Shown here one piece after another: positions 1-8,964 of a DNA stretch of 64,000 nt. Position 1 is the stretch's first letter; each line of letters starts with the position of its first letter. The notes under the pieces are model-generated. The model had not been told where the DNA came from, did no database searches, and worked only from the letters and a program-made list of their open reading frames with translations. The stretch is from assembly GCA_000716465.1 (NCBI GenBank), contig JNWL01000001.1, forward strand, positions 186,001 through 250,000. Direction: 5' to 3'. This DNA comes from Streptomyces bikiniensis (lineage in GTDB: Bacteria > Actinomycetota > Actinomycetes > Streptomycetales > Streptomycetaceae). The translations under genes and the position numbers were made by a program.

Positions 1-1079
1 GGAAGCAGTTCCTCGCCGCGCTCCTGGGCGCCGGGCTGCTCCTGGCCGCCTCCCGGATGCCGGTGAAGCTGCACCGGGCCCTCGCCTACCCGATCCTGGT
101 CGGCGCGGTCTTCCTGATGGTCCTCGTGCAGATCCCCGGGATAGGGCACAACATCGGCGGCAACCAGAACTGGATCTCGCTGGGCGGCCCGTTCATGCTC
201 CAGCCCAGCGAGTTCGGCAAGCTGGCGCTGATCCTGTGGGGGGCCGACCTGCTCGCCCGCAAGCAGGACACGAAGCTGCTCACCCAGTGGAAGCACATGC
301 TGGTGCCGCTGGTCCCGGTGGCCTTCATGCTGCTCGGGCTCATCATGCTCGGCGGGGACATGGGCACCGCGATCGTCCTCACGACGATCCTCTTCGGCCT
401 GCTGTGGACGGCCGGCGCGCCCACCCGGCTCTTCGTCGGGGTGCTCGCGGTGGCCGGCGTCCTCGGGACCCTGCTCATCAGGACCAGCCCGCACCGGATG
501 GACCGCTTCCAGTGCATCGGCGCGTCCGACCCCGGCGGCGAGGGAGCCCCCTGCCTCCAGGCCGCGCACGGAATCTATGCTCTGGCGTCGGGCGGATGGT
601 TCGGATCCGGGCTCGGTGCGAGCGTGGAGAAATGGGGCCAACTGCCCGAGGCGCACACCGACTTCATCTTCGCGGTCGCCGGCGAGGAGCTGGGCCTCGC
701 GGGGACGCTGTCGGTACTCGCCCTGTTCGCGGCTCTAGGCTATGCGGGTATCCGCGTGGCCGGAGGCACGGAGGACCCCTTCGTGAGGTTCGCCGCGGGA
801 GGTGTGACCACCTGGATCACGGCGCAGGCCGTGGTCAACATCGGTGCGGTGCTCGGCCTGCTGCCGATCGCCGGTGTCCCGCTCCCGCTGTTCTCCTACG
901 GAGGGTCGGCCCTGCTGCCGACCATGTTCGCCGTCGGGCTCCTCATCGCCTTCGCGCGACAGGAACCCGCCGCGAAAGCGGCCCTGGCCATGCGCCGCCC
1001 CGGCTGGGGCAAGCGGGCCGGGAAGAGATGGAAGTCGATGCGACGGCGCGTCAAGAAGCGCCCGTCCGGAGAGCGGTGA
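1..1079 (+). CDS. ftsW: FtsW/RodA-family SEDS glycosyltransferase, 5' truncated by the window edge
   Basis: Membrane-embedded SEDS peptidoglycan polymerase that acts at the division septum. The reading frame is open from base 3, so the true start lies upstream. Visible SEDS features are PSEFGKLALILWGADLLARK, the GGDMGTA segment, the HRMDRF loop, HTDFIFAVAGEELG (conserved loop region) and the terminal PLPLFSYGGS segment. The hydrophobic stretches between them are transmembrane helices. The C-terminus is a basic cytoplasmic tail rich in Lys and Arg. murG starts 6 bases downstream. Position directly before murG, ftsQ and ftsZ supports FtsW rather than the elongation paralogue RodA. Confidence 0.95.
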   Translation, partial: KQFLAALLGAGLLLAASRMPVKLHRALAYPILVGAVFLMVLVQIPGIGHNIGGNQNWISLGGPFMLQPSEFGKLALILWGADLLARKQDTKLLTQWKHMLVPLVPVAFMLLGLIMLGGDMGTAIVLTTILFGLLWTAGAPTRLFVGVLAVAGVLGTLLIRTSPHRMDRFQCIGASDPGGEGAPCLQAAHGIYALASGGWFGSGLGASVEKWGQLPEAHTDFIFAVAGEELGLAGTLSVLALFAALGYAGIRVAGGTEDPFVRFAAGGVTTWITAQAVVNIGAVLGLLPIAGVPLPLFSYGGSALLPTMFAVGLLIAFARQEPAAKAALAMRRPGWGKRAGKRWKSMRRRVKKRPSGER

Positions 1080-1085
1080 ATTTCG

Positions 1086-2180
1086 GTGCATGTCGTACTC
1101 GCCGGCGGGGGGACCGCCGGCCACATCGAGCCCGCGCTCGCCCTCGCGGACGCCCTGCGCAGGCAGGACCCCAGCACGGGGATCACGGCGCTGGGCACGG
1201 AGAAGGGCCTGGAGACCCGGCTCGTGCCCGAGCGGGGCTATGAGCTGGCCCTCATCCCCGCCGTACCGCTGCCCCGCAAGCCCACCCCCGAGCTGATCAC
1301 CGTCCCCGGGCGGCTGCGCGGCACGATCAAGGCGGCCGAGCAGGTCCTGGAGCGCACCAGGGCGGACTGCGTGGTCGGCTTCGGCGGTTACGTGGCGCTG
1401 CCCGGCTACCTGGCCGCCAAGCGGCTCGGGGTGCCGATCGTGGTCCACGAGGCCAACGCCCGGCCCGGCCTGGCCAACAAGATCGGTTCGCGGTACGCGG
1501 CCGGGGTCGCCGTCGCCACCCCGGACAGCAAGCTCCGTGACGCCCGCTACATCGGCATCCCGCTGCGGCACACCATCGCCACCCTCGACCGGGCCCGGGT
1601 GCGCCCCGAGGCGCGCGCCGCGTTCGGGCTCGACCCGAACCTGCCGACGCTGCTCGTCTCGGGCGGCTCACAGGGCGCCCGGCGCCTCAACGAGGTGATC
1701 CAGCAGGTCGCCCCGGTGCTCCAGCGCTCCGGCATCCAGATCCTGCACGCGGTCGGCCCGAAGAACGAGGTGCCGCGCGTCGACAACATGCCCGGTATGC
1801 CGCCGTACGTACCGGTACCGTACGTGGACCGGATGGATCTCGCGTACGCCGCGGCCGACATGATGCTCTGCCGCGCGGGCGCGATGACCGTCGCCGAGCT
1901 CTCCGCCGTCGGACTGCCCGCCGCGTACGTCCCGCTGCCCATCGGCAACGGCGAACAGCGGCTCAACGCCCAGCCGGTGGTCAAGGCCGGCGGCGGACTC
2001 CTCGTCGACGACGCGGAGCTGTCGCCGCAGTGGGTGCAGGGCAACGTCCTGCCCGTACTGGCCGATCCGCACCGGCTGTACGAGATGTCCCGCGCCGCCG
2101 CCGAGTTCGGCCGCAGGGACGCCGACGACCTGCTCGTCGGCATGGTGTACGAGGCGATCGCCGCCCGCCGCCAGGCGTAG
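1086..2180 (+). CDS. murG: UDP-GlcNAc:undecaprenyl-PP-MurNAc-pentapeptide GlcNAc transferase MurG
   Basis: Converts lipid I to lipid II at the inner face of the membrane. At 364 residues it has the normal length of this GT28 enzyme. The N-terminal glycine-rich loop GGGTAGHIEPALALADAL (from about residue 7) binds the lipid-linked acceptor. The second Gly loop LLVSGGSQGARRLNE opens the C-terminal domain. CRAGAMTVAELSAVGLPA and PLPIGNGEQRLNA form the UDP-GlcNAc pocket. The GTG start has a Shine-Dalgarno-like ggagag inside the end of ftsW, so the two are probably translationally coupled. It supplies the substrate for the upstream SEDS polymerase. Confidence 0.97.
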   Translation: MHVVLAGGGTAGHIEPALALADALRRQDPSTGITALGTEKGLETRLVPERGYELALIPAVPLPRKPTPELITVPGRLRGTIKAAEQVLERTRADCVVGFGGYVALPGYLAAKRLGVPIVVHEANARPGLANKIGSRYAAGVAVATPDSKLRDARYIGIPLRHTIATLDRARVRPEARAAFGLDPNLPTLLVSGGSQGARRLNEVIQQVAPVLQRSGIQILHAVGPKNEVPRVDNMPGMPPYVPVPYVDRMDLAYAAADMMLCRAGAMTVAELSAVGLPAAYVPLPIGNGEQRLNAQPVVKAGGGLLVDDAELSPQWVQGNVLPVLADPHRLYEMSRAAAEFGRRDADDLLVGMVYEAIAARRQA

Positions 2181-2214
2181 CGCGGCGCTCCGGACGGAAG
2201 GCAGGAGGCGCCGG

Positions 2215-3018
2215 GTGGCAACCGCACCGACGACCGCCGAGAAGAGCGGCGCACGCGGGTCGAGGGGCCCGTCGGACGGTCCGGCCCGGCCGGGTGCCCG
2301 GAATCAAAGGTTCCGGGTGCCCGCGTCCCGGCTCCTGCTCTCCGTGCTCGGCCTCGTCGCGGTCGCCGCCGGCGCGGTCTGGGCGCTCTACGGCTCCGAC
2401 TGGTTCCGTGTGGAACGTGTGAAGACTTCCGGCACCCGGGTCCTGACCCCGGCCGAGGTCGAGAAGGCCGCCGCCGTCCCGCTCGGCACCCCGCTCGCCT
2501 CCGTCGACACCGACGCGATCGAGGCCCGGACCCGGCAACTCCTGCCGCGGATCGAGTCGATCGAGGTCGTCCGGTCCTGGCCGCACGGAATCGGACTCGA
2601 AGTGACGGAACGGAAACCGGCCCTGCTCATCGAAAAGGGCGGAAAGTTCACCGAAGTGGACACGAACGGCGTGCGGTTCGCCACCGTCGCCACCGCCCCC
2701 CGGGGCGTCCCGCTGCTGGTCCTCGACGCCACCGCCTCCCCGAGCCTCCGCCGCTTCGGCGCGGACCGGCTGCTCAAGGAGGCGGTGCGCGTCCGGGGCG
2801 AACTCCCGGCGGAGGTCGCCCGGGACACCCGTGTCGTCCGCGTCACCTCGTACGACTCCGTCACACTGGAGCTGACCGGGGGCCGCACCGTCCTCTGGGG
2901 CAGCGGCGAACACGGCCCCGTCAAGGCCCGGGTCCTGACCGCCCTCATGAAGGCCACCCCCAAAGCGGGGCACTTCGACGTAAGTGCTCCCACGGCGCCC
3001 GCCTCGTCGGGGAGTTGA
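2215..3018 (+). CDS. ftsQ: Cell division protein FtsQ (DivIB family)
   Basis: Bitopic divisome protein that scaffolds the septal peptidoglycan machinery. It is 267 residues. A Ser/Gly/Pro-rich cytoplasmic N-terminus of about 40 residues is followed by one transmembrane helix (about residues 40-60, LLLSVLGLVAVAAGAVWAL). Then come a POTRA domain starting at FRVERVKTSGTRVLTP and the FtsQ beta domain containing VVRSWPHGIGLEVTERKPA. The GTG start is preceded by a strong aggagg at 2203-2208. It lies 34 bases after murG and 278 bases before ftsZ, the classic actinobacterial order. Confidence 0.95.
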   Translation: MATAPTTAEKSGARGSRGPSDGPARPGARNQRFRVPASRLLLSVLGLVAVAAGAVWALYGSDWFRVERVKTSGTRVLTPAEVEKAAAVPLGTPLASVDTDAIEARTRQLLPRIESIEVVRSWPHGIGLEVTERKPALLIEKGGKFTEVDTNGVRFATVATAPRGVPLLVLDATASPSLRRFGADRLLKEAVRVRGELPAEVARDTRVVRVTSYDSVTLELTGGRTVLWGSGEHGPVKARVLTALMKATPKAGHFDVSAPTAPASSGS

Positions 3019-3296
3019 CGCGCATCACCGCTGGCCAGCACCCTGGTTGGCCAGCGCTACGGGTGATCACATAGGGTGAAAAGAAAAACGGGAGGTTCGG
3101 CGTGTTCGTTGAACGTGCGCCGCTTGTCGACTTAGTGTCCTGTTCGGAAGAGTCCAGCGAACAGAGACACTGGTAACCCTAAACTTCAACGTTAGGGTTT
3201 GGGTCGGCGTTTCGGACCGTCCCAATCGGCATCCGTCGTCACAGCGCGGCCAACCGCGCGGTGGCGACACGTAACTCGAGGCGAGAGGCCTTCGAC
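3019..3296 (+). promoter_or_regulatory. ftsQ-ftsZ intergenic control region: promoter, inverted repeat and WhiA-like motifs
   Basis: No gene is visible. A Streptomyces-type promoter can be read: TTGAAC at 3109-3114, an 18-base spacer, and TAGTGT at 3133-3138. A GTGTC (3135-3139) overlaps this -10, and its complement GACAC lies at 3166-3170. GACAC is the core recognised by the sporulation regulator WhiA in Streptomyces. An inverted repeat AACCCTAA (3175-3182) / TTAGGGTT (3192-3199) follows. In Streptomyces ftsZ is known to have several promoters in this gap, one of them raised during sporulation. Assigning any motif here to that control is inference. Confidence 0.6.
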
Positions 3297-4514
3297 GTGG
3301 CAGCACCGCAGAACTACCTCGCAGTCATCAAGGTCATCGGTGTCGGCGGCGGTGGTGTCAATGCCATCAACCGAATGATCGAGGTCGGTCTCAAGGGCGT
3401 CGAGTTCATCGCGATCAACACCGACGCGCAAGCGCTGTTGATGAGCGACGCCGACGTCAAGCTCGACGTCGGCCGTGAACTCACCCGCGGCCTCGGGGCC
3501 GGGGCGAACCCGGCCGTCGGTCGCAAGGCGGCAGAGGACCACCGCGAGGAGATCGAGGAGGTCCTCAAGGGGGCCGACATGGTCTTCGTCACCGCCGGCG
3601 AGGGCGGCGGCACCGGCACCGGCGGCGCCCCCGTCGTCGCCAACATCGCGCGTTCGCTCGGCGCCCTCACCATCGGCGTGGTCACCCGGCCGTTCACCTT
3701 CGAGGGCCGCCGCCGCGCCAACCAGGCGGAGGACGGCATCGCCGAGCTCCGCGAAGAGGTCGACACCCTCATCGTCATCCCCAACGACCGGCTGCTCTCG
3801 ATCTCGGACCGCCAGGTCTCCGTGCTCGACGCCTTCAAGTCGGCCGACCAGGTCCTCCTGAGCGGTGTCCAGGGCATCACCGACCTCATCACCACCCCGG
3901 GTCTGATCAACCTCGACTTCGCCGACGTCAAGTCGGTCATGTCCGAGGCCGGTTCGGCCCTCATGGGCATCGGCTCCGCCCGCGGCGACGACCGCGCGGT
4001 GGCCGCCGCGGAGATGGCGATCTCCTCGCCGCTCCTGGAGGCCTCCATCGACGGCGCCCGCGGCGTGCTGCTCTCCATCTCCGGCGGCAGCGACCTCGGT
4101 CTCTTCGAGATCAACGAGGCCGCGCAGCTGGTCAGCGAGGCGGCCCACCCCGAGGCCAACATCATCTTCGGCGCCGTCATCGACGACGCCCTCGGCGACG
4201 AGGTCCGGGTCACCGTCATCGCGGCCGGCTTCGACGGCGGCCAGCCGCCGGCCCGCCGGGACAACATCATCGGCTCGGTCTCCGCCAAGCGCGAGGAGCC
4301 CGCCCCGGCGCCCCGCGCCACCGAGACCTCCCGCCCGCTGGGCGGCCTCGGCACGGTGACCCCCCGCGAGGACCCGGCCCCCGCGCCGGTCGAGCCCCCG
4401 GCCCCGGTCGTCAACGAGGCCCCGCTGACCCCGGCCCCGCCGGTGGTCCCCCCGGCCCGTCCGTACGCGGACAGCCAGGCCGAGGAGCTGGACGTCCCGG
4501 ACTTCCTGAAGTGA
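3297..4514 (+). CDS. ftsZ: Cell division GTPase FtsZ
   Basis: Tubulin homologue that polymerises into the Z ring. It is 405 residues from the GTG chosen here. The protein then begins [20 protein letters not shown], and the start has ggcgagagg 7 bases upstream. A GTG 36 bases further upstream is in frame but adds non-conserved sequence. The tubulin signature GGGTGTGG sits at about residues 103-110, the T7 loop as [11 protein letters not shown], and the C-terminal binding peptide for SepF and other partners as DVPDFLK. A Pro/Ala-rich linker of about 60 residues precedes that peptide. The stop overlaps the start of the next gene. Confidence 0.98.
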   Translation: MAAPQNYLAVIKVIGVGGGGVNAINRMIEVGLKGVEFIAINTDAQALLMSDADVKLDVGRELTRGLGAGANPAVGRKAAEDHREEIEEVLKGADMVFVTAGEGGGTGTGGAPVVANIARSLGALTIGVVTRPFTFEGRRRANQAEDGIAELREEVDTLIVIPNDRLLSISDRQVSVLDAFKSADQVLLSGVQGITDLITTPGLINLDFADVKSVMSEAGSALMGIGSARGDDRAVAAAEMAISSPLLEASIDGARGVLLSISGGSDLGLFEINEAAQLVSEAAHPEANIIFGAVIDDALGDEVRVTVIAAGFDGGQPPARRDNIIGSVSAKREEPAPAPRATETSRPLGGLGTVTPREDPAPAPVEPPAPVVNEAPLTPAPPVVPPARPYADSQAEELDVPDFLK

Positions 4515-5287
4515 TAGGACGTCGCTTCGACGCGAACGGCGCGCACTTCGCCTTCACCGACCGGTGGGGCGGGGTGAGCGCCGTTCCGTACGAGGAGCTC
4601 AACCTCGGCGGCGCGGTGGGCGACGACCCCGGGGCCGTGCTCGCCAACCGGTCGCTCGCCGCCGGGGCCCTCGGACTCGACCCGGCCCGGGTGGTCTGGA
4701 TGAACCAGGTGCACGGCGCGGACGTCGCCGAGGTCGAAGGCCCCTGGGGGGACGCGGAGATCCCCTCCGTCGACGCCCTGGCCACCACCCGGCGCGGGCT
4801 CGCCCTCGCCGTCCTCACCGCCGACTGCGTCCCGGTCCTGCTCGCCGACCCCGTCGCCGGGGTCGCGGCCGCCGCCCACGCCGGGCGCCCCGGGATGGTC
4901 GCCGGGGTCGTCCCGGCCGCCGTGGAGGCCATGACCGGCCTGGGCGCCGACCCCGCCCGGATCGTCGCCCGCACCGGACCGTCCGTCTGCGGACGGTGCT
5001 ACGAGGTGCCGGAGGCGATGCGCGACGAGGTCGCCGCCGTCGAACCGGCCGCCGCCGCGGAGACCTCCTGGGGGACCCCCGCCGTCGACGTCGCCGCCGG
5101 AGTGCGCGCGCAACTCGCCCGGCTCGGGGTCCGGGACGTCGAGGACGCCGGGGTCTGCACCCTGGAGTCCCGCGACCACTACTCGTACCGCCGCGACCGC
5201 ACCACGGGGCGACTCGCGGGATATGTCTGGCTGGACGCCGAGTCCTCCCGGGGTGCGACCCCCGGATCCCCGGCAGGAAAGAGCTGA
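4511..5287 (+). CDS. pgeF: PgeF/YlmD family protein (DUF152, multicopper-oxidase-like / peptidoglycan editing factor)
   Basis: 258 residues. The start GTG overlaps the ftsZ stop by 4 bases, so it is translationally coupled. Family features are [11 protein letters not shown] near residue 60, [30 protein letters not shown], the cysteine motif GRCYEVP and the terminal [19 protein letters not shown]. These conserved Cys and His residues bind metal in family members. Relatives remove mis-incorporated amino acids from peptidoglycan precursors or act on purine nucleosides, so the exact substrate here is inferred. Position after ftsZ (ylmD place) favours a cell-wall role. Confidence 0.88.
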   Translation: MIGRRFDANGAHFAFTDRWGGVSAVPYEELNLGGAVGDDPGAVLANRSLAAGALGLDPARVVWMNQVHGADVAEVEGPWGDAEIPSVDALATTRRGLALAVLTADCVPVLLADPVAGVAAAAHAGRPGMVAGVVPAAVEAMTGLGADPARIVARTGPSVCGRCYEVPEAMRDEVAAVEPAAAAETSWGTPAVDVAAGVRAQLARLGVRDVEDAGVCTLESRDHYSYRRDRTTGRLAGYVWLDAESSRGATPGSPAGKS

Positions 5288-6006
5288 TGACGGACCGCAC
5301 GGCGGAACTCGCCGAGAACCTGGCCCGCGTGGAGGCGCGCATCGCCGCCGCCTGCGCCGCCGCGGGACGCGCGCGCGAGGAGGTCACCCTGATCGTGGTG
5401 ACCAAGACCTACCCCGCGAGCGACGTGAGAATCCTCCACGGCCTGGGCGTCCGGCACGTCGCCGAGAACCGGGACCAGGACGCCGCGCCCAAGGCGGCCG
5501 CCTGTGCCGATCTCGACCTCGCCTGGCACTTCGTGGGCCAGTTGCAGACGAACAAGGTCAAGTCGGTGGTCGGTTATGCCGATGTCGTACAGTCCGTCGA
5601 CCGCCCGAAGCTCGTTTCCTCCCTCTCCGCCGCGGCGGAGAGGGAGGAGCGCGAACTCGGCTGCCTGATCCAGGTCGCGCTCGACGCGGAGTCCGGCGAG
5701 CGGGGCGACCGCGGCGGCGTGTCGCCCGACGGGATCGAGGAGTTGGCGGCGGCCGTGGACGCCGCCCCCGGGCTGCGGCTCGACGGCCTGATGACGGTCG
5801 CCCCGCTCGCCGGCCCGTACGCCGGGGAGCCCCGCGCGGCCTTCGACCGGTTGATGGATTTGTCGACTGCCCTGCGCGCGACCCGTCCGGCTGCGAACAT
5901 GGTGTCCGCGGGGATGAGCGGAGACCTCGAAGAGGCCGTCGCCGCCGGGGCGACACACGTACGCGTCGGTACGGCGGTACTCGGTGTCCGCCCGAAGCTC
6001 GGGTAA
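5287..6006 (+). CDS. ylmE: YggS/YlmE family pyridoxal-phosphate-binding protein
   Basis: 239 residues, beginning at the ATG that shares one base with the pgeF stop (tgatg). It is a PLP homeostasis protein with an alanine-racemase-like TIM barrel but no known enzymatic activity. VVTKTYPASDVRILHGLGVR carries the PLP-lysine region. WHFVGQLQTNKVKSVV, SVDRPKLVSSL, GLMTVAPLA and SAGMSGDLEEAVAAGATHVRVGTAVLG are the standard family blocks. The usual GENR motif reads AENRDQD here. Its place between pgeF and sepF is conserved in Gram-positive dcw clusters. Confidence 0.92.
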   Translation: MTDRTAELAENLARVEARIAAACAAAGRAREEVTLIVVTKTYPASDVRILHGLGVRHVAENRDQDAAPKAAACADLDLAWHFVGQLQTNKVKSVVGYADVVQSVDRPKLVSSLSAAAEREERELGCLIQVALDAESGERGDRGGVSPDGIEELAAAVDAAPGLRLDGLMTVAPLAGPYAGEPRAAFDRLMDLSTALRATRPAANMVSAGMSGDLEEAVAAGATHVRVGTAVLGVRPKLG

Positions 6007-6128
6007 CGTCGCGAAGCAAGTCGGACCACAGCAGAAAATATGGTCATTCCGCAGAACGGCGGGACGGCCCGTGGATCGCCGGCACTTGGTGACGAGGCCG
6101 ATCCACCACAGAGCGGAGGAATCGGAGA

Positions 6129-6749
6129 ATGGCCGGCGCGATGCGCAAGATGGCGGTCTACCTCGGCCTCGTGGAGGACGATGGGTACGACGGCCGGGGC
6201 TTCGACCCCGACGACGACTTCGAACCCGAGCTGGAGCCGGAGCCCGAGCGCGACCGGCGTCACGTCCCCCCGCGACAGGTGGAGCACGAGGAACCGGTGC
6301 GTGTGGTGAAGCCCCCGGCTCCCCGGGAGCCGGTCGCCCATTCTGTCCCGGTACTCGCCGAAAGCGGACGTCCGGCCCGAATTGCCCCCGTGGCATCCAT
6401 CACACCCGAACGCCCGAGCCTGGAGAAGAACGCACCGGTGATCATGCCCAAGGTCGTGTCCGAGCGGGAGCCCTACCGCATCACCACGTTGCACCCCCGG
6501 ACCTACAACGAGGCCCGTACCATCGGGGAACACTTCCGTGAGGGCACCCCGGTGATCATGAACCTCACGGAGATGGACGACACGGACGCGAAGCGACTTG
6601 TCGACTTTGCCGCCGGACTCGTCTTCGGGCTCCATGGCAGCATTGAGCGCGTGACGCAGAAGGTGTTCCTGTTGTCGCCTGCTAACGTCGATGTCACGGC
6701 GGAGGACAAGGCCCGGATCGCAGAGGGCGGATTCTTCAACCAGAGCTGA
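6129..6749 (+). CDS. sepF: Cell division protein SepF
   Basis: Cytoplasmic membrane anchor and bundler of FtsZ filaments. It is 206 residues. The N-terminus [18 protein letters not shown] resembles the amphipathic membrane-binding helix of SepF. An acidic, Pro-rich linker (residues about 20-110) follows. The globular SepF domain is at the C-terminus: [60 protein letters not shown] gcggagga sequence precedes the ATG. The DVPDFLK tail of the FtsZ in this cluster is the expected partner. Confidence 0.95.
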   Translation: MAGAMRKMAVYLGLVEDDGYDGRGFDPDDDFEPELEPEPERDRRHVPPRQVEHEEPVRVVKPPAPREPVAHSVPVLAESGRPARIAPVASITPERPSLEKNAPVIMPKVVSEREPYRITTLHPRTYNEARTIGEHFREGTPVIMNLTEMDDTDAKRLVDFAAGLVFGLHGSIERVTQKVFLLSPANVDVTAEDKARIAEGGFFNQS

Positions 6750-6830
6750 GAACACAGGAACCGGACGGACCGGTCGCGAGGGCGGCCGGACGAGCGAGAG
6801 CACGCAAGCCAGGGGAGAGGGAAACGCGGG

Positions 6831-7121
6831 ATGGGCGTCGCACTACAGGTGGTCTACATCGTGCTGATGTGCTTCCTCGTCCTCCTGATCGTCCGGCTTG
6901 TCATGGACTACGTCTTCCAGTTCGCCCGTTCATGGCAACCCGGTAAGGCGATGGTGGTCGTCCTTGAGGCCACCTACACTGTCACCGATCCACCGCTCAA
7001 GCTCCTGCGGCGGCTGATCCCGCCGCTGCGTCTCGGGGGCGTGGCACTCGACCTGTCCTTCTTCGTTCTGATGATCATCGTCTACATCCTGATCTCCATC
7101 GTGAGCAGCTTCGCGAGGTGA
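6831..7121 (+). CDS. ylmG: YggT/YlmG family membrane protein
   Basis: 96 residues, nearly all hydrophobic, with two predicted membrane-spanning regions: residues about 5-27 and about 70-94. The intervening stretch TDPPLKLLRRLIPPLRLGGVALDLSF is the YGGT signature region. The family has no settled biochemical function. In Gram-positive bacteria it is consistently found between sepF and divIVA, as here, and is linked to membrane or division-site organisation. A gggagaggg sequence about 10 bases upstream supports the ATG. Confidence 0.9.
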   Translation: MGVALQVVYIVLMCFLVLLIVRLVMDYVFQFARSWQPGKAMVVVLEATYTVTDPPLKLLRRLIPPLRLGGVALDLSFFVLMIIVYILISIVSSFAR

Positions 7122-7185
7122 GTGAGGTGCCCGTGGACGATACGGTCTTGCCGACTGCCGACGACTACGTAGAGGTGAAGAAGAG

Positions 7186-8283
7186 ATGCCGCTGACTCCC
7201 GAGGACGTGCGGAACAAGCAGTTCACGACCGTCCGCCTTCGAGAAGGCTATGACGAGGACGAGGTCGATGCCTTCCTCGACGAGGTCGAAGCCGAGCTGA
7301 CCCGCCTGCTCCGCGAGAACGAGGACCTGCGCGCCAAGCTGGCCGCCGCGACGCGTGCCGCCGCGCAGAACCAGCAGCAGCAGAGCATGCGCAAGCCCCC
7401 GGAGCAGCAGGATCGTCCCGTCGGTCCCGGGGCCCCGGTACCCGCCGCCATATCCGGACCGCCGGTCCAGCAGCAGCCGCCGCAGATGGGCCCGCCGCAG
7501 CTGCCTTCCGGTGCTCCACAGCTTCCCGCCGGCCCCATGCAGGGCGGCCCCATGCAGGGCGGGCCCATGGGCCCCGGCCCGATGCAGGGCGGCCCCATGC
7601 AGGGTGGACCGATGGGTCCCGGCCCGATGCAGGGCGGCCCGATGGGCCACCCGCAGCAGATGCAGCAGCAGCCCGCGCAGGGACCGGGCGGCGACAGCGC
7701 CGCGCGCGTCCTCTCGCTGGCCCAGCAGACCGCCGACCAGGCGATCGCGGAGGCCCGTTCCGAGGCCAACAAGATCGTCGGCGAGGCGCGCTCGCGCGCC
7801 GAGGGCCTGGAGCGGGACGCCCGCGCCAAGGCCGACGCCCTGGAGCGGGACGCGCAGGAGAAGCACCGCGTCGCGATGGGCTCCCTGGAGTCCGCCCGCG
7901 CCACCCTCGAGCGCAAGGTCGAGGACCTGCGGGGCTTCGAGCGCGAGTACCGCACGCGTCTGAAGTCGTACCTGGAGTCGCAGCTGCGCCAGCTGGAGAC
8001 CCAGGCCGACGACTCGCTCGCCCCGCCGCGCACCCCGGCCGCGGCCTCCCTGCCGCCGGCCCCGTCGATGGCCTCGGCCGGCGCCGGTGCGCCGTCCTAC
8101 GGCGGCGGCACGATGGGCGGCGGTCCGTCCATGGGCGGTGCCCCGTCCTACGGCGGTGGTCAGCAGCAGATGTCCCCGGCGATGACCCAGCCGATGGCTC
8201 CGGTCCGTCCGCAGGCACCGCAGCCGATGCAGCAGGCTCCGGCGCCGATGCGGGGCTTCCTGATCGACGAGGACGACAACTGA
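7186..8283 (+). CDS. divIVA: Polar growth and cell-pole organising protein DivIVA (Wag31 type)
   Basis: Coiled-coil protein that marks curved membrane at hyphal tips and directs apical growth. It is 365 residues. [18 protein letters not shown] is the conserved membrane-binding N-terminal domain, followed by a first coiled coil to about residue 60. Next is a Gln/Pro/Gly/Met-rich linker (about residues 60-165) with repeated MQGGPM and GPGPMQGG units. A long second coiled coil spans about 165-275, and the tail is Gly/Ser/Pro-rich. The linker makes it longer than Bacillus DivIVA, as expected in Streptomyces. Confidence 0.96.
   Translation: MPLTPEDVRNKQFTTVRLREGYDEDEVDAFLDEVEAELTRLLRENEDLRAKLAAATRAAAQNQQQQSMRKPPEQQDRPVGPGAPVPAAISGPPVQQQPPQMGPPQLPSGAPQLPAGPMQGGPMQGGPMGPGPMQGGPMQGGPMGPGPMQGGPMGHPQQMQQQPAQGPGGDSAARVLSLAQQTADQAIAEARSEANKIVGEARSRAEGLERDARAKADALERDAQEKHRVAMGSLESARATLERKVEDLRGFEREYRTRLKSYLESQLRQLETQADDSLAPPRTPAAASLPPAPSMASAGAGAPSYGGGTMGGGPSMGGAPSYGGGQQQMSPAMTQPMAPVRPQAPQPMQQAPAPMRGFLIDEDDN
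7529..7652 (+). repeat. In-frame Met-Gln-Gly-Gly-Pro repeats in the divIVA linker
   Basis: Short units of the form cccatgcagggcggc recur about five times, interspersed with gggcccatgggccccggc, giving MQGGPM and GPGPM peptides. The repeats keep the frame, so copy-number change would alter linker length without breaking the protein. Confidence 0.85.
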
Positions 8284-8329
8284 CGGCGGGCGGTCGCGCG
8301 ACGAGCGCGTAGCCGTCGGCAGGCTACGA

Positions 8330-8361
8330 GGGCCGGCTCCCGGGAAACCGGGGGCCGGCCC
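8330..8361 (+). terminator. Stem-loop terminator after divIVA
   Basis: GGGCCGGCTCCCGG, a gaaa loop, then CCGGGGGCCGGCCC: a 14-bp stem with one mismatch, 47 bases after the divIVA stop. It is followed by cttcgtcg rather than a long T run, which is usual in high-GC actinobacteria. Confidence 0.75.
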
Positions 8362-8430
8362 TTCGTCGTGGGGGCGCACGGGGCGGGTGCGGGTGCGGGT
8401 CGGGGGCGGGAGCGCCTGCGGCGGGCCGTT

Positions 8431-8908
8431 CCCCACCCCGCCCCTTCCCGAAACCGGGGCTCCGCCCCGGGCCCCGGAGGAGGCACGGGCGGAGCCCCGA
8501 CTCCTGAACGCGGCAGCTTCGCGCCGCGAGGACACCGGGCCCCGGCACGCCGGGCCGGCGGCGGCCAGTGGCCCGTCTCGGCCAGTGGGCCGTGCGGGGC
8601 CGTGGCCCGTCTCGGCCAGTGGGCCGTGCGGGGCCGTGGCCCGTCCCGGCCAGTGGCCCGTCCGGGGCCATGCCCGTCCGGGGCCGTGCCCGTCCCAGGC
8701 TGTGCCCGTCTCTGGCCGTGCCGGTCCCAGGCTGTGCCCGTCTCTGGCCGTGCCGGTCCCAGGCTGTTCCCGTCTCTGGCTGTTCCCCGTTCCGGCGGCT
8801 TCGTGCCGCCGGGACACCGGGGCCCGGTACGCCGGGCAGCACCCACCCCCGGCGGCTTCGCACCGCCGTCCCGCCCCCGGCGGGGTTTCGGGAAGGGGCG
8901 GGGTGGGG
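8431..8908. repeat. Composite repeat element bounded by a perfect 25-bp inverted repeat
   Basis: The gap between divIVA and ileS (8284-8964) holds no supportable gene. It contains a nested structure. Outer arms at 8431-8455 and 8884-8908 are exact reverse complements over 25 bases. Inside them, about 44-bp imperfect direct repeats occur at 8512-8555 and 8794-8837. Between these lie tandem repeats of 34-bp period (units starting 8580, 8614, 8648) and 32-bp period (aggctgt... at 8697, 8729, 8761). No transposase and no clear target duplication are visible. Confidence 0.8.
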
Positions 8909-8916
8909 GAAAGCGA

Positions 8917-8953
8917 AAGGCCCGGCCTCCCCGGAGCGGGGGAGCCGGGCCTT
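8917..8953 (-). terminator. Stem-loop terminator after ileS
   Basis: AAGGCCCGGCCTCCCC (8917-8932) pairs with GGGGGAGCCGGGCCTT (8938-8953), with one bulge. It starts 12 bases beyond the ileS stop on the minus strand. Confidence 0.75.
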
Positions 8954-8964
8954 CGTCGTGTCGG

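Noticed and set aside
8324..8863. Minus-strand open frames over the divIVA-ileS repeats
   Set aside because: Translations are repeated Gly/Arg/Pro/Thr strings created by the tandem DNA repeats. They have no ribosome-binding site or recognisable domain.
8431..8908. Insertion sequence
   Set aside because: Despite the perfect terminal inverted repeats, there is no transposase frame and no clear flanking target duplication, so it is listed as a repeat only.
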